Assembly: GCA_036267155.1 (NCBI GenBank)
Contig: DATAWP010000082.1
Coordinates: 84,938 to 148,937, forward strand
DNA from: PALSA-1353 sp036267155
GTDB taxonomy: Bacteria > Planctomycetota > Phycisphaerae > Tepidisphaerales > Tepidisphaeraceae
Direction of reading: 5' to 3'
Length of the DNA: 64,000 nt
Part shown: positions 25,484 to 33,855 of the stretch, one piece after another
Numbering within the stretch: the first letter of the stretch is position 1
Layout of the letters: the number at the start of each line of letters is the position of its first letter
The notes under the pieces: generated by a model
What the model was told of the DNA's origin: nothing
What the model saw: the letters and a program-made list of their open reading frames with translations, nothing else
Databases searched by the model: none
Translations under genes and position numbers: made by a program

Positions 25484-25489
25484 AGTATA
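25484..25489 (-). promoter_or_regulatory. -10 box of ribF
   Basis: TATACT on the minus strand ends nine bases before the ribF ATG, predicting a leader of about 3 nt. The dispersed element at 25491-25526 occupies the position of the -35 region. Confidence 0.45.
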
Positions 25490-25490
25490 T

Positions 25491-25526
25491 CGAACTAACC
25501 CGCGGTCCTCTGCACCGCCGCCAAAT
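25491..25526. repeat. Dispersed GCACCG-type element upstream of ribF
   Basis: CGAACTAACC is followed by CGCGGTCCTC, TGCACCGCCG and CCAAAT. GCGGT and ACCGC can pair around a short loop. It matches 16129-16166 closely and in the same orientation, each just upstream of a minus-strand gene. Confidence 0.6.
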
Positions 25527-25537
25527 GACGCTGGAAA

Positions 25538-26668
25538 TTATCGTACCGCGCCGGCCAGGGGGTAGGGGCGGAACAGACGCTGCAGGGCGGAGGCCACGCT
25601 GAGATGCTTCTCGTTGGGCGCCTTGGAAATATCCAATATCAAGGCGAAGAGCCAGAGAATCAGGATTGAGAAAATGGCGTACGAAATCTGCCAGGCGCCC
25701 ATCCACGGCATGGCCACGGCCAAGGCTCCCATGGCTTCAACCACCCAGAGATGGAAGACGTAAACGGGCAGGCTCTTTCGGCCCAGTGTCTGAACGAACG
25801 CCGAGAACGACGATTTGCCGATCAGTGGCCACAACAGGTCGGTCGTGGTGATGATTCCGAGAATAATGATCAGGTATCGCACGGCTTCAGCGGTAGAAAG
25901 AGGAACCTTCGTGAAGGCGGGGTAGAAGCTGTATTGCCGGAAACCCCATTGATAACTGTATTCCAGGAAAAAGAGGACGCCGGTGGCGAACCAGGCGACG
26001 GAGGCGATGACCCCCTTCCATTTGGCGGCCAGCGCGTTGTAACGAGGCCACGCATAGCCCAGGAGTAAGCCGGGGATGAAGATTCCCTGCCACAGGATGG
26101 GAGGGAAATTCTGGTGCTGGGCGGGAGCCAGGGCCCAAGGATGCCATAAGCCCCAGATGAATGTCGCGATGCTCACTACGAAAAGATAAAGCCATCCCCG
26201 CCGCAGGCGCAGAACCTGGAGCATGATCGGGGCGAGGGCGATCATCATGACGTAAAACGGAAGGAGGTCGCCGCCCTCACGCAGCAGGAAGATATTGCAC
26301 AGAACAGTCCAGGGATCGACGAAATTCCCGCGGAGGCCGCGGTAAATGTCCATCATCAACAGAACCATCGCGCAAAGGTAATGGACGGCGAGGATGTAAA
26401 CCGAGCGGCGCCAGAGGCCACGATACGTTTTTCCTCTTTTTTGGTCATCGAATGCGCGGGGCAGGAAAATAACGCCAATGCTCAAACCGCAGACGAAGAT
26501 GAAACCGCCCGCGGCGAAGCGAGTGTATTCGCCCAGCAACTTTCCAAGAAAATTGCCGAATTGAACGTTTTGGTAGTACAGGTGAACCAGCAGCATGTCT
26601 ACGAGGCACAGCCCTCGCCAGAAATCGAGGCGTTGGTCGCGAACCGAGGATTGGCCAGAGGATGGCAT
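25538..26668 (-). CDS. OpgC-like membrane acyltransferase
   Basis: This ~376-residue protein is hydrophobic with about ten membrane segments. It opens with RDQRLDFWRGLCLVDMLLVH, the start pattern of OpgC-type proteins, which add succinyl or other acyl groups to periplasmic glucans. Other landmarks are GGFIFVCGLSIGVIF near 60-75 and FVQTLGRKSLPVYVFHLWVVE near 300. The ATG at 26668 is placed just before the conserved start. The substrate could be another envelope sugar polymer. It is divergent from the exported hydrolase at 26777. Confidence 0.65.
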   Translation of the reverse strand: MPSSGQSSVRDQRLDFWRGLCLVDMLLVHLYYQNVQFGNFLGKLLGEYTRFAAGGFIFVCGLSIGVIFLPRAFDDQKRGKTYRGLWRRSVYILAVHYLCAMVLLMMDIYRGLRGNFVDPWTVLCNIFLLREGGDLLPFYVMMIALAPIMLQVLRLRRGWLYLFVVSIATFIWGLWHPWALAPAQHQNFPPILWQGIFIPGLLLGYAWPRYNALAAKWKGVIASVAWFATGVLFFLEYSYQWGFRQYSFYPAFTKVPLSTAEAVRYLIIILGIITTTDLLWPLIGKSSFSAFVQTLGRKSLPVYVFHLWVVEAMGALAVAMPWMGAWQISYAIFSILILWLFALILDISKAPNEKHLSVASALQRLFRPYPLAGAVR

Positions 26669-26776
26669 CGATGGAATAATAGGCGGGGACAAGCAGCCCA
26701 GACCCTTACCGCGGTGATCGGTAAGCATATTAAGCGGCACAGGTCGTGTTATCAAGTTCAAGCCCATGGAGGAGTA

Positions 26777-27574
26777 ATGTTACGTTCGACAAATGCTCTT
26801 TTTTTTCTCCTTTTCCTGGCTCCCATCTACTCTTATGGTGACATTGTGAAAACTCCAATTCAATATCGGCAAGGGGATGCAATTCTTGAAGGATTGCTGG
26901 TGTACGACGGCGGCGCCGCGACGCGGCGACCGGGAGTGTTGGTTTTTCCGGAATGGTGGGGCCTGAACGCTTATCCCAAGGGGCGGGCGGAGCAGCTTGC
27001 CAATTTGGGCTATGTCGCGTTCGCCGCCGACATGTATGGCAAGGATGTAACCACCGACAACCCCGCTGAAGCCGGCAAACTGAGTGGTAACGTCAAGGGC
27101 GATTTGGACCTGATGCGCGGGAGGGCGCGGGCGGCGCTGGCGGTGCTGGCCAAGGACCCACATGTCGATCCCAAACGCATTGCGGCCATCGGTTATTGTT
27201 TTGGCGGAACGGTGGCGCTGGAATTGGCCCGCAGCGGAGCGGATATCGCGGGCGTGGTGTCGTTTCATGGGGGTTTGGATACAGCGCGGCCCGAGGATGC
27301 CAAGAATATCAAGGGTAAAGTGCTGGTATGCACGGGCGGGGAGGACGCGTTCGTGCCACCGGCCCAAGTGGCAGCTTTCGAGGATGAGATGCGTCAAGGA
27401 AACGTGAATTGGCAGGTGATCGTGTACGGGGGGGCCCATCATGCGTTCACCAACCCGGCGGCGGATTCGCACCATATCCCGAACATCGCCTATAACGCGG
27501 AAGCGGACCGCCGGTCGTGGGGGGCGATGCGGGCGTTTTTTGACGAAATATTCGGCCCCGCACCCCGTCCTTAG
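26777..27574 (+). CDS. Exported dienelactone hydrolase-family protein
   Basis: This 265-residue alpha/beta hydrolase has a signal peptide (RSTNALFFLLFLAPIYSYG) and then the dienelactone hydrolase fold. The catalytic triad is visible: the cysteine in AIGYCFGGTVALELA near 132, the aspartate in CTGGEDAFVPPAQV near 185, and the histidine in YGGAHHAFTNPAAD near 220. It would act outside the cytoplasm on an ester or lactone; the substrate is unknown. GGAGGAGTA directly before ATG 26777 sets the start although the frame is open far upstream. Confidence 0.88.
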   Translation: MLRSTNALFFLLFLAPIYSYGDIVKTPIQYRQGDAILEGLLVYDGGAATRRPGVLVFPEWWGLNAYPKGRAEQLANLGYVAFAADMYGKDVTTDNPAEAGKLSGNVKGDLDLMRGRARAALAVLAKDPHVDPKRIAAIGYCFGGTVALELARSGADIAGVVSFHGGLDTARPEDAKNIKGKVLVCTGGEDAFVPPAQVAAFEDEMRQGNVNWQVIVYGGAHHAFTNPAADSHHIPNIAYNAEADRRSWGAMRAFFDEIFGPAPRP

Positions 27575-27585
27575 TGGACAACGGG

Positions 27586-27591
27586 TATAAT
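27586..27591 (+). promoter_or_regulatory. -10 box upstream of the PilC/GspF gene
   Basis: A perfect TATAAT lies 12 bp after the hydrolase stop codon. Transcription would begin near 27598, leaving about 23 nt with GGAG before the ATG at 27621. No clear -35 box. Confidence 0.45.
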
Positions 27592-27620
27592 TGGACCAAA
27601 CGCGCCAGCGGAGTTTTTTC

Positions 27621-28895
27621 ATGCCGACTTATGCATACGAAGCGATGAACTCTTCCGGTCAGGAAGTGAAGGACGAGGTCGAGGCCGCGACATCGGAAGA
27701 GGCGATCGCCAAGATCCGAGGCAAGGGGTTTTTCCCGACCAAGGTCCGTGAGAAAGCGGCCAAAAAGGCGGCCAAGAAGAAGACTTCCGCCGGAGATACC
27801 GCGCCGCTGCAAAAGAAGCGGAAGATGCCGATCTCGATCGGCGGGGTGCCGCGCAAACAGTTGGTGATGTTCACCCGGCAGCTCTCGACGCTCCAGGATG
27901 CGGGCCTGCCGATTTTGCGAAGCCTTCAGATTCTTGAACAACAACAGAGGCCGGGATTGCTGAAAGCGATCATCGGCGGAGTGGCGGATGAAGTGGAGGG
28001 CGGCGGCACGCTGTCGGATGCGATGGCCAAATTTCCCAAGGGATTCGACAAGTTGTACGTGAACATGATCAACGCCGGCGAAGCGGGCGGTGTGCTGGAC
28101 CTGATCCTGGCGCGTCTTGCCGAGTTCATGGAAAAAGCCGCCAAGCTGAAAAAGAAAGTCATCGGCGCGATGATTTATCCGTGCGTGGTCATCAGCATCG
28201 CCGTCGGCGTGGTGTCGCTGATCATGGTCGTCGTGATCCCCAAGTTCCAGGGAATCTTCCACGACTTCCATACGGAACTGCCGCCGGTCACACAGTTGCT
28301 GCTCACCATCAGCTATTGGTTCGCGTCGGAATATGGATGGGCGTATGTTCTGGTCAGCCCGATTGCGATCGTGCTGCTGATCAAGCTGATCCGCCTCAGC
28401 GAGGGGGGAAAATATCTTATTGATGCCGTCAAGCTGAAAATCCCGATTCTGGGCGGCATTCTGGGCAAGACGGCGATCGCACGCTTCACGCGGACGCTGG
28501 GAACGCTCATCAGCGCCGGCGTGCCGATCCTCGACGCCATCAACATCACCAAGGAAACCTGCGGAAATGAAGTCTACACACGCGCTCTGTCCAAGGTGCA
28601 CGACGCCATCCGCGAAGGTGAATCAATGGCCGATCCGCTGCGCGCCACCAAGGTCTGCGATGCCCTCGTCGTCAACATGATCGACGTAGGCGAGGAAACC
28701 GGCGATCTGGACAAGATGCTGATCAAGGTGGCGGACAATTACGACAGCGACGTGGACGTGTTGGTCAGCTCGCTGATCAGCGTTCTGGAGCCGGTGATGG
28801 TCGTCGTCCTGGGCGTCATCGTCGGGTTCATCGTCGTGGCCTTGTTCATGCCGATGGTCAGCCTGATTGAGACGATTTCTTCCCCGAAGCATTGA
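27621..28895 (+). CDS. Type IV pilus/type II secretion inner-membrane platform protein (PilC/GspF)
   Basis: This 424-residue protein is the membrane platform on which the assembly ATPase turns. It starts PTYAYEAMNSSGQEVKDEVE, the PilC/GspF N-terminus, and has two T2SSF domains of about 125 residues: the first from MFTRQLSTLQDAGLPILRSL near 85 and the second from FTRTLGTLISAGVPILDAIN near 290, each followed by a hydrophobic helix. The final segment VMVVVLGVIVGFIVVALFMP is the third membrane span. GGAG lies seven bases before ATG 27621. The next gene encodes a pseudopilin; a prepilin peptidase lies at 58631. Confidence 0.92.
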   Translation: MPTYAYEAMNSSGQEVKDEVEAATSEEAIAKIRGKGFFPTKVREKAAKKAAKKKTSAGDTAPLQKKRKMPISIGGVPRKQLVMFTRQLSTLQDAGLPILRSLQILEQQQRPGLLKAIIGGVADEVEGGGTLSDAMAKFPKGFDKLYVNMINAGEAGGVLDLILARLAEFMEKAAKLKKKVIGAMIYPCVVISIAVGVVSLIMVVVIPKFQGIFHDFHTELPPVTQLLLTISYWFASEYGWAYVLVSPIAIVLLIKLIRLSEGGKYLIDAVKLKIPILGGILGKTAIARFTRTLGTLISAGVPILDAINITKETCGNEVYTRALSKVHDAIREGESMADPLRATKVCDALVVNMIDVGEETGDLDKMLIKVADNYDSDVDVLVSSLISVLEPVMVVVLGVIVGFIVVALFMPMVSLIETISSPKH

Positions 28896-28905
28896 CCGGT
28901 CTGGA

Positions 28906-29472
28906 ATGGGCCACAATTCCGAACGATCCAACGGCCGAAGAGAGCCCCGGATATCCATCCGGGGCTGCGGCTTTACCCTTGTCGAAACACTGACGACGAT
29001 CGCGCTGCTGGTGATTGTTCTGGGCCTGATGGTGAGCCTGTCGCGTCACGTGCGCGAGGCGTCCGCGGATGAGTTGACGAAAGATATTCTGCGCCGCCTC
29101 GATGCTGTGATGGATGTTTATGTCCACCAGAACGGCACGATTCCGGCCGTGACGCTGTTTGTCAGCGGGCAGCAGATTCCTCCCGAAGCGCAATTACGCC
29201 CCAGGGCCGAGCGGAATGATGAGTCGTTCGTCCGGGCGCTCAAGTCGGCCGGGCTTCTTACCGGGCGATTCGATGATCTTTCCATCGCCTACTACGACGA
29301 AGCTCGCGTGCGCGACGCATGGGGCAGCCCAATCGTCTTCATGTCGCACATGCATCCGGCAATCGGGATGAATCCCAAGGGGTGGTTTTTCTTCAGCGCG
29401 GGGCCGGATCGGCAATACCTGACGAGAGATGACAATCTGTACAGCTACGATCAGCCGGTCGTGCAGCCATAG
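28906..29472 (+). CDS. Type II secretion/type IV pilin-like pseudopilin
   Basis: This ~189-residue protein has a prepilin leader, the cleavage and methylation site CGFTLVETLTTIALLVIVLG, and the N-terminal hydrophobic helix. Prepilin peptidase would cut after the Gly and methylate the Phe. The C-terminal part contains SAGPDRQYLTRDDNLYSYD, the conserved end of GspG-like pseudopilins. The leader is long (about 28 residues from ATG 28906), and its codons overlap a 24-bp palindrome at 28943-28966. It follows the PilC/GspF gene by 10 bp, so they are likely one operon. Confidence 0.85.
   Translation: MGHNSERSNGRREPRISIRGCGFTLVETLTTIALLVIVLGLMVSLSRHVREASADELTKDILRRLDAVMDVYVHQNGTIPAVTLFVSGQQIPPEAQLRPRAERNDESFVRALKSAGLLTGRFDDLSIAYYDEARVRDAWGSPIVFMSHMHPAIGMNPKGWFFFSAGPDRQYLTRDDNLYSYDQPVVQP
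28943..28966. repeat. 24-bp palindromic element inside the pseudopilin leader codons
   Basis: Arms AGCCCCGGAT and ATCCGGGGCT flank ATCC. The same layout is seen at 38084-38107 and 47598-47621, with different but still complementary arms. Here the element supplies the codons just before the prepilin cleavage site. Confidence 0.7.
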
Positions 29473-29492
29473 CAACGCGGCGGTGTTATCAA

Positions 29493-30773
29493 CTATTGAA
29501 CATGGGATTTTTCGGCGGGTGGTTTGGGGATAGGGGAAGCATAGCGCGGGGCGGTCACACCGGGGATCATTCGCACGTGATGCTGGAAAAGCCAGGGGAA
29601 GTCATTGTGCCCGCTGCGGTAGCAAAGACCCAGAACCCAGGCGAAATAGTGCATGAGGTAGATGCCGAGGATCAGCAGGCCGTAGGCAATCAGGCCGGCT
29701 TTGAACCAGGCCATCGACACGCCGCCGAAGAAGAATGCGGTAAAATTCTCCACCGTGCCGGCCAGGCCCTTGTAGTACACCAGGATGGCCGCGGCGTAGA
29801 TGATCGCCAGCAGAATGTAACGGGGCCCGATACGTACGATCGTGCCCAGGATCCGGTCGGGCCGGAGATTTGACATCGTGCCGCTGGTTATTGTGGTCAA
29901 CGCAATCGCGGGGAAGAAAATCAGGCCGACGAGGTTCAGGACCAATCGGACGACGGAAACTCTGTTCACGGGCCACGCGTTCACTGTTCCAACGGCCCAG
30001 ACCGCTATTCCGGGACCGAAACAGATCATCCACGCCAGGAACACGTGAATGAACGGAAGCCAGATATCATCGGCGAGACTGAAATGCCGCAGAAAGCGGG
30101 GAAGCTCGTCGCGCTCCTCGATGGCGACTTCCTCGACGACGTTGGAGTAATGAGCGACCAGGCCAGCGCCCACGACGAGGATGGCAAAGACGGCCAGGAA
30201 CATGGAAAACATCGCCAGGACCAGAAAAATATGCGCGGCCAGCACGAAAAACATGGCGGCGAGATTGATCGGCATCAGAAGCTGAAGGAGCGGGGAAATG
30301 AACGAGACGCTGGGATTCATGTCGGCCGACGCGTAGTTCAGAGCGGTTTGGGCAAGTGGAATCGCCGAAGGATGTGGAGGGCGGTTGAGGGCATCTTCGC
30401 GCATGTCCAGAGGGCGAATCAGCTCTCCGGTTTCCGGATCGTATTTCGGGGCGAAAGGAACGGCCTCGTAGCCTTCGGACGGCTCATCCGTTCCGGCGGC
30501 GGCAAGTTGCTCGGGCGTCTGGCGGAGATCGAACTCCACGCCCTGCTCATCCACTTTTTCCCTGGAATAGGTCCGCTTCAACTCCGCAAAGCGTTGTGGC
30601 TCAGTAGCAACCGGACCCTCGATGCGGAACGTTCCGTCTTCGGCCAATTGGGCCATTTCATCCTGCGTCGGCACGTCGACCAGCAACATGCAGGCGGGGC
30701 ACTGGACCTGCCGCCCCGCCATCTCCTCGGGGAGTTCAAAGGCATGTTTGCAGCGACAGGAAAATTTGATCAT
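29493..30773 (-). CDS. Membrane protein with an N-terminal zinc ribbon
   Basis: This ~426-residue protein begins with a zinc-ribbon motif (FSCRCKHAFELPEEMAGRQ followed by QCPAC). A charged linker follows to residue ~170, then about seven membrane segments (LAAMFFVLAAHIFLVLAMFS, FIHVFLAWMICFGPGIAVW, AGLIAYGLLILGIYLMHYF). I know no name for it; zinc ribbon plus DUF4013-like membrane regions are frequent in planctomycetes. The ATG at 30773 is chosen because a TATAAT box (30792-30797) predicts a 12-nt leader. It is convergent with the pseudopilin gene. Confidence 0.65.
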   Translation of the reverse strand: MIKFSCRCKHAFELPEEMAGRQVQCPACMLLVDVPTQDEMAQLAEDGTFRIEGPVATEPQRFAELKRTYSREKVDEQGVEFDLRQTPEQLAAAGTDEPSEGYEAVPFAPKYDPETGELIRPLDMREDALNRPPHPSAIPLAQTALNYASADMNPSVSFISPLLQLLMPINLAAMFFVLAAHIFLVLAMFSMFLAVFAILVVGAGLVAHYSNVVEEVAIEERDELPRFLRHFSLADDIWLPFIHVFLAWMICFGPGIAVWAVGTVNAWPVNRVSVVRLVLNLVGLIFFPAIALTTITSGTMSNLRPDRILGTIVRIGPRYILLAIIYAAAILVYYKGLAGTVENFTAFFFGGVSMAWFKAGLIAYGLLILGIYLMHYFAWVLGLCYRSGHNDFPWLFQHHVRMIPGVTAPRYASPIPKPPAEKSHVQ

Positions 30774-30791
30774 GGCCACCGCCGGCAACTC

Positions 30792-30797
30792 ATTATA
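30792..30797 (-). promoter_or_regulatory. -10 box of the zinc-ribbon membrane protein gene
   Basis: A perfect TATAAT on the minus strand predicts a start near 30785, twelve bases before ATG 30773. This supports that ATG over one at 30815. Confidence 0.45.
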
Positions 30798-30892
30798 TAC
30801 AGGCTCTTCGACCACTCGCGGTGGTCTGCTAAAATGGCGTCACGTATAAGACGAGGCCGCGGGAGGGGTCTTTCGTAGAAAAGGGAACTACC

Positions 30893-31315
30893 ATGCGATG
30901 GGTTATTGGATGTTTGGCGGTGCTGATGGTTGCGGCGACGGCCATGGCACAGGATGTCAAACCGGATGAACTGAAAAAGATGCTCAACGACACCAAGGCG
31001 CAGCTGAAGGCCGCCCAGGACCGCAAGGCGGAACTGGCAGCGGAAAACGACAAGCTCGCCGCCCACGTCACCGAACTGGAAAAACAACTTCAAGCTCAGA
31101 ATGCGCAGCTTGACGACTTGAAGCGGCAGTCGGCGGGGTTCGCGCAAAGAACATTTTTCCTGCGAAGCCAATATTCGGCGTGGAAGCAGTTCCTGACCGC
31201 CAGCCCCGCGATCAGAACCCAGTGGGAATTTTTTATGCGAAGCGTGGAAGCGATCGGCGCGGAACAGCCGGCGATTTTCATGGACCCGCAGTGGCCGTTA
31301 TCCGTGATGGAATAG
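30893..31315 (+). CDS. Exported coiled-coil protein
   Basis: This 140-residue protein has a signal peptide (RWVIGCLAVLMVAATAMA, cut before QDV). A coiled coil follows from ~24 to ~80 (LKKMLNDTKAQLKAAQDRKA, HVTELEKQLQAQNAQLDDLK), then a helical C-terminus with several aromatic residues. No family is recognised. AAGGGAAC precedes the ATG, and a TATAAG box at 30844-30849 is a possible promoter. It is convergent with tsf, with only 14 bp between the stops. Confidence 0.6.
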   Translation: MRWVIGCLAVLMVAATAMAQDVKPDELKKMLNDTKAQLKAAQDRKAELAAENDKLAAHVTELEKQLQAQNAQLDDLKRQSAGFAQRTFFLRSQYSAWKQFLTASPAIRTQWEFFMRSVEAIGAEQPAIFMDPQWPLSVME

Positions 31316-31329
31316 CCCCCCGCCGCTCA

Positions 31330-32145
31330 CTATTGGCCGACTTCGATGCGGACGTATTTCTCCAGCGTGGCGCCCTTGCTCTTCAAATAGTTCGCAACGG
31401 AGCCCTTGAAGACTTCGGCGTTGATATATTCCTGATCCAACAAAACTCGTTCCGCGTAAAAGCTGTTCAGTTTTCCCTCGGCAATTTTTTCCGCGATGTT
31501 TTGCGGCTTGCCGGTCGCCTTGGCCTGCTCAACGGCGATCTCTTTTTCCTTCGCGACGATCTCGGCGGAAACATCCTGGCGAGTCTGTGCGATCGGCCGG
31601 GCCGCGACGATGTGCATGCCGATGTTGCGGATCAGATCGTCATCAACCTTTCCGGCCAACGCGACCAGCACGGCGCTTTTGCCTTTTCCGGCAACGCTGT
31701 AGAGATAACTGCCGACCACGCCGGCCTCGCTGGCGAGCGACGCGGAGCGGCCAAGCTGAACGTTCTCGCCGGTTTGCTGGGAGACGGTCACCAGGTCAGC
31801 CTTAATGGAGGCGTCATCGGCCAGCTTGACGCTGGGATGGGCCAGAAGCTTGGCGGCAGCGGCGGCGGCGATTTTGCCGACGGGCTCGCTCTTGGCGGTG
31901 AAGTCGGTGTTGCAGTTGAGTTCGACGATCACGCCGCGCTTGCGGTCGGGCGATACGGCCGCGGCCACGCGGCCTTCGGTGGCGGCACGCTCGGTGATGG
32001 AGGTCTTCACCCCCTTCTTACGGAAGTAATCGATCGCCTTCTCGACGTCGCCGCCCGTTTCCGTGAGGGCCTTCTTGCACTCCATCATTCCCAGGCCGGT
32101 CTTACCGCGAAGCTCATTGACCATTTTGGCGGTGATTTCTGCCAT
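31330..32145 (-). CDS. tsf: Elongation factor Ts
   Basis: This 271-residue protein recycles EF-Tu by exchanging GDP for GTP. It has the N-terminal UBA-like pattern LRGKTGLGMMECKKALTETG and the core motif VELNCNTDFTAKSEPVG, which contacts EF-Tu. The second core half and the C-terminal DQEYINAEVFKGSVANYLKS are present. GGAG five bases before ATG 32145 sets the start. rpsB lies upstream on the same strand, the usual rpsB-tsf order, but a repeat element fills the gap. Confidence 0.95.
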   Translation of the reverse strand: MAEITAKMVNELRGKTGLGMMECKKALTETGGDVEKAIDYFRKKGVKTSITERAATEGRVAAAVSPDRKRGVIVELNCNTDFTAKSEPVGKIAAAAAAKLLAHPSVKLADDASIKADLVTVSQQTGENVQLGRSASLASEAGVVGSYLYSVAGKGKSAVLVALAGKVDDDLIRNIGMHIVAARPIAQTRQDVSAEIVAKEKEIAVEQAKATGKPQNIAEKIAEGKLNSFYAERVLLDQEYINAEVFKGSVANYLKSKGATLEKYVRIEVGQ

Positions 32146-32178
32146 GGCTTCTCCAAATTCATTCTTTGCCAAGGATAC

Positions 32179-32260
32179 AAATCAGATGCAGGCAGATGAA
32201 AATGCAAATGCATTTATGATCTGTGTGCATCTGATTTTCATCTGTGGCAAATTTTTTCTT
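32179..32260. repeat. ~80 bp dispersed hairpin element, copy 2 (rpsB-tsf)
   Basis: It aligns with 9364-9448. Inside, ATCAGATGCA pairs with TGCATCTGAT, CAGATGAAAAT pairs with ATTTTCATCTG, and AAATGCATTT is a palindrome, so the element can fold into a long or branched hairpin on either strand. Its right end abuts the rpsB stop codon. Confidence 0.7.
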
Positions 32261-33119
32261 ACGCTGATTGAGCCTCGGGAACAACTTCGGTGGGCGGAGA
32301 TGCGGGTTCGGCCGCGGGGGCATCCTCGCCGGGTCGCGGATCCTCGGCCCGGAAGGCGGTGCGGGTGCTGCGGCGCCGGGGTTGCTGCGGCTCCTCGCCC
32401 TTGGTCTCGCCGCGCCCGGTCTTGCCGTCGATCACCGCATCGGCAAGTTCCTTGAGAATCATCTCGATGGCCCGCATCGCGTCGTCGTTGCCGGGGATCG
32501 GAAGGTCGATCAAATCCGGATCGCTGTCGGTGTCGATCAGGGCCATGGTCTTCACGCCCAGCTTGCGCGCTTCCTTGACGGCGATGTGCTCGCGGCGCGT
32601 ATCGATAATGAACATTGCGCCGGGAATGCGATCCATTTTACGGATGCCTTCGAGATTGGCCTTGATCTTGTCCCGCTCGCGGGCAAGGGTGGATTTCATT
32701 TTCTTGGAATAAGTTTCGATGGCGGCTTTGCCGGTAGCGCCGGGTTCCCAGAGCTTTTCCAATTCTTCGAGGCGATTGAGGCGTGCGCGAATGGTGCGGA
32801 AATTGGTCAGCGTTCCACCGAGCCAGCGCTCCGAGACGTAATGCATTCCGCATCGCGTGGCTTCTTCCTGGATCGCATGGCGGGCCTGGCGCTTGGTTCC
32901 GACGAACAGGACATCGCGGCCGCTGGCAACGGTTTGCTGGATAAGTCTCCTGGCGCGGAGCAGTCCTTTGAGTGTTTCCTTCACATCAATGATGTGAATC
33001 ATGTTCCGCTTGCCGTGAATGTACGGCGCCATCTTCGGATTCCATCGCGAGACGCGATGTCCGAAATGAACGCCGGCGTCCACCAGCGCTTTGACCAGAT
33101 CAGCCTGCGATTGAGCCAT
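32259..33119 (-). CDS. rpsB: 30S ribosomal protein S2
   Basis: This 286-residue protein is the ribosomal S2, needed for 30S assembly and S1 binding. Conserved blocks include LVDAGVHFGHRVSRWNPKMA, FVGTKRQARHAIQEEA, RWLGGTLTNFRTIRARL and IPGNDDAMRAIEMIL. After residue ~232 there is an extra ~55-residue tail rich in Pro, Ala, Arg and Glu (PRRRSTRTAF, EDAPAAEPASPP), absent from standard S2 and probably disordered. The start at 33119 is preceded by a weak GGAG at ten bases. A long leader lies upstream. Confidence 0.95.
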   Translation of the reverse strand: MAQSQADLVKALVDAGVHFGHRVSRWNPKMAPYIHGKRNMIHIIDVKETLKGLLRARRLIQQTVASGRDVLFVGTKRQARHAIQEEATRCGMHYVSERWLGGTLTNFRTIRARLNRLEELEKLWEPGATGKAAIETYSKKMKSTLARERDKIKANLEGIRKMDRIPGAMFIIDTRREHIAVKEARKLGVKTMALIDTDSDPDLIDLPIPGNDDAMRAIEMILKELADAVIDGKTGRGETKGEEPQQPRRRSTRTAFRAEDPRPGEDAPAAEPASPPTEVVPEAQSA

Positions 33120-33377
33120 AAACGAACTCCAAAATCATCGGCCAGACGAAGGGATTGGCCGGCAGCCCGTGCCGCGAAGGGATGACCAAGACATCCGCCG
33201 CCGCCCTGGGGCTTGGGTTAACAAAGAAGCTTGTAAAACAGGACCCGCGAGCGGAAATACCCGACGTGGGAATCCGCCGTGGAAGGCCCTTGGCGAGCCA
33301 AGCCTTGCACCTTAGCCCAGTTGGCGTTTGTTTGCAAGGTGCGCCTGGCATTTTCGCAGCGTTTGCCAAGATGTCAA
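33120..33377 (-). promoter_or_regulatory. rpsB promoter and structured 5' leader
   Basis: On the minus strand TTGACA (33372-33377) and GAAAAT (33350-33355) are 16 bp apart, giving a leader of about 220 nt. Two hairpins are visible: AAGGC/GCCTT with an inner TTGG/CCAA stem at 33283-33306, and GCACCTT/AAGGTGC at 33307-33342. Long structured leaders are known targets of S2 autoregulation in several phyla. Apart from the repeat at 33476, the non-coding stretch 33120-33533 holds no gene that I can see. Confidence 0.45.
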
Positions 33378-33475
33378 TTCGGCGGGGAGGGGTTAGGATG
33401 ACGCCCTGCCCTAAGGCGGATTGGATTAGTCAGCGGCGGCGCAAAGAACCCTGGATTCGGGTGACCACCAGAAAT

Positions 33476-33502
33476 CCACGGTGCTGCGCACCGCCGCCAA
33501 AT
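33476..33502. repeat. Dispersed GCACCG-type element
   Basis: CCACGGTGCT followed by GCGCACCGCCGCCAAAT matches the core of the copies at 16129 and 25491. CGGTGC and GCACCG can pair closely. It lies 31 bp upstream of the plus-strand gene at 33534. Confidence 0.55.
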
Positions 33503-33533
33503 CTGCCGGATAAATCGCGTTTGGAGCTGCCCG

Positions 33534-33842
33534 ATGGAACACCAAGATAACGAATTGTCGGATGTTGTGGTCGTGCTGGTCGATGAGCCGGGAATGACCA
33601 CCAAGGCGGCGGCGGAGAAACTCAAGCCGCTGGGCCTGGCGGTTTCGGATGTCGATGAGGACAACGGGGTCGTCGAGGGGACGATCGAAACGGCCAAAGC
33701 GAGATCGCTGGAAAAGCTTGAATTCGTGAAATACGTCCGGACCGTGTTCAACTACATCGCAGACTACCCGGCCGGCGACCCGAGAAACCTCGACCCGGAC
33801 GGGGATGAGCTTGGCCCGGAAGCGGACGACGCCGGCGCTTGA
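33534..33842 (+). CDS. Small protein with a predicted ferredoxin-like fold
   Basis: This 102-residue protein has an alternating beta-alpha-beta pattern, SDVVVVLVDEPGMTTKAAAE, LAVSDVDEDNGVVEGTI, then SLEKLEFVKYVRTVFNYIA, and a short acidic tail. The pattern resembles small ferredoxin-like domains, such as peptidase propeptide or inhibitor modules, but I recognise no family. GGAG lies seven bases before the ATG. It is a single-gene unit between divergent rpsB and a convergent lipoprotein gene. Confidence 0.6.
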   Translation: MEHQDNELSDVVVVLVDEPGMTTKAAAEKLKPLGLAVSDVDEDNGVVEGTIETAKARSLEKLEFVKYVRTVFNYIADYPAGDPRNLDPDGDELGPEADDAGA

Positions 33843-33855
33843 TCAGCCGTTGTTG

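Noticed and set aside
33120..33533. tRNA or other stable RNA gene in the long gap upstream of rpsB
   Set aside because: No cloverleaf with a standard T-arm and acceptor could be drawn; the hairpins fit a leader better.
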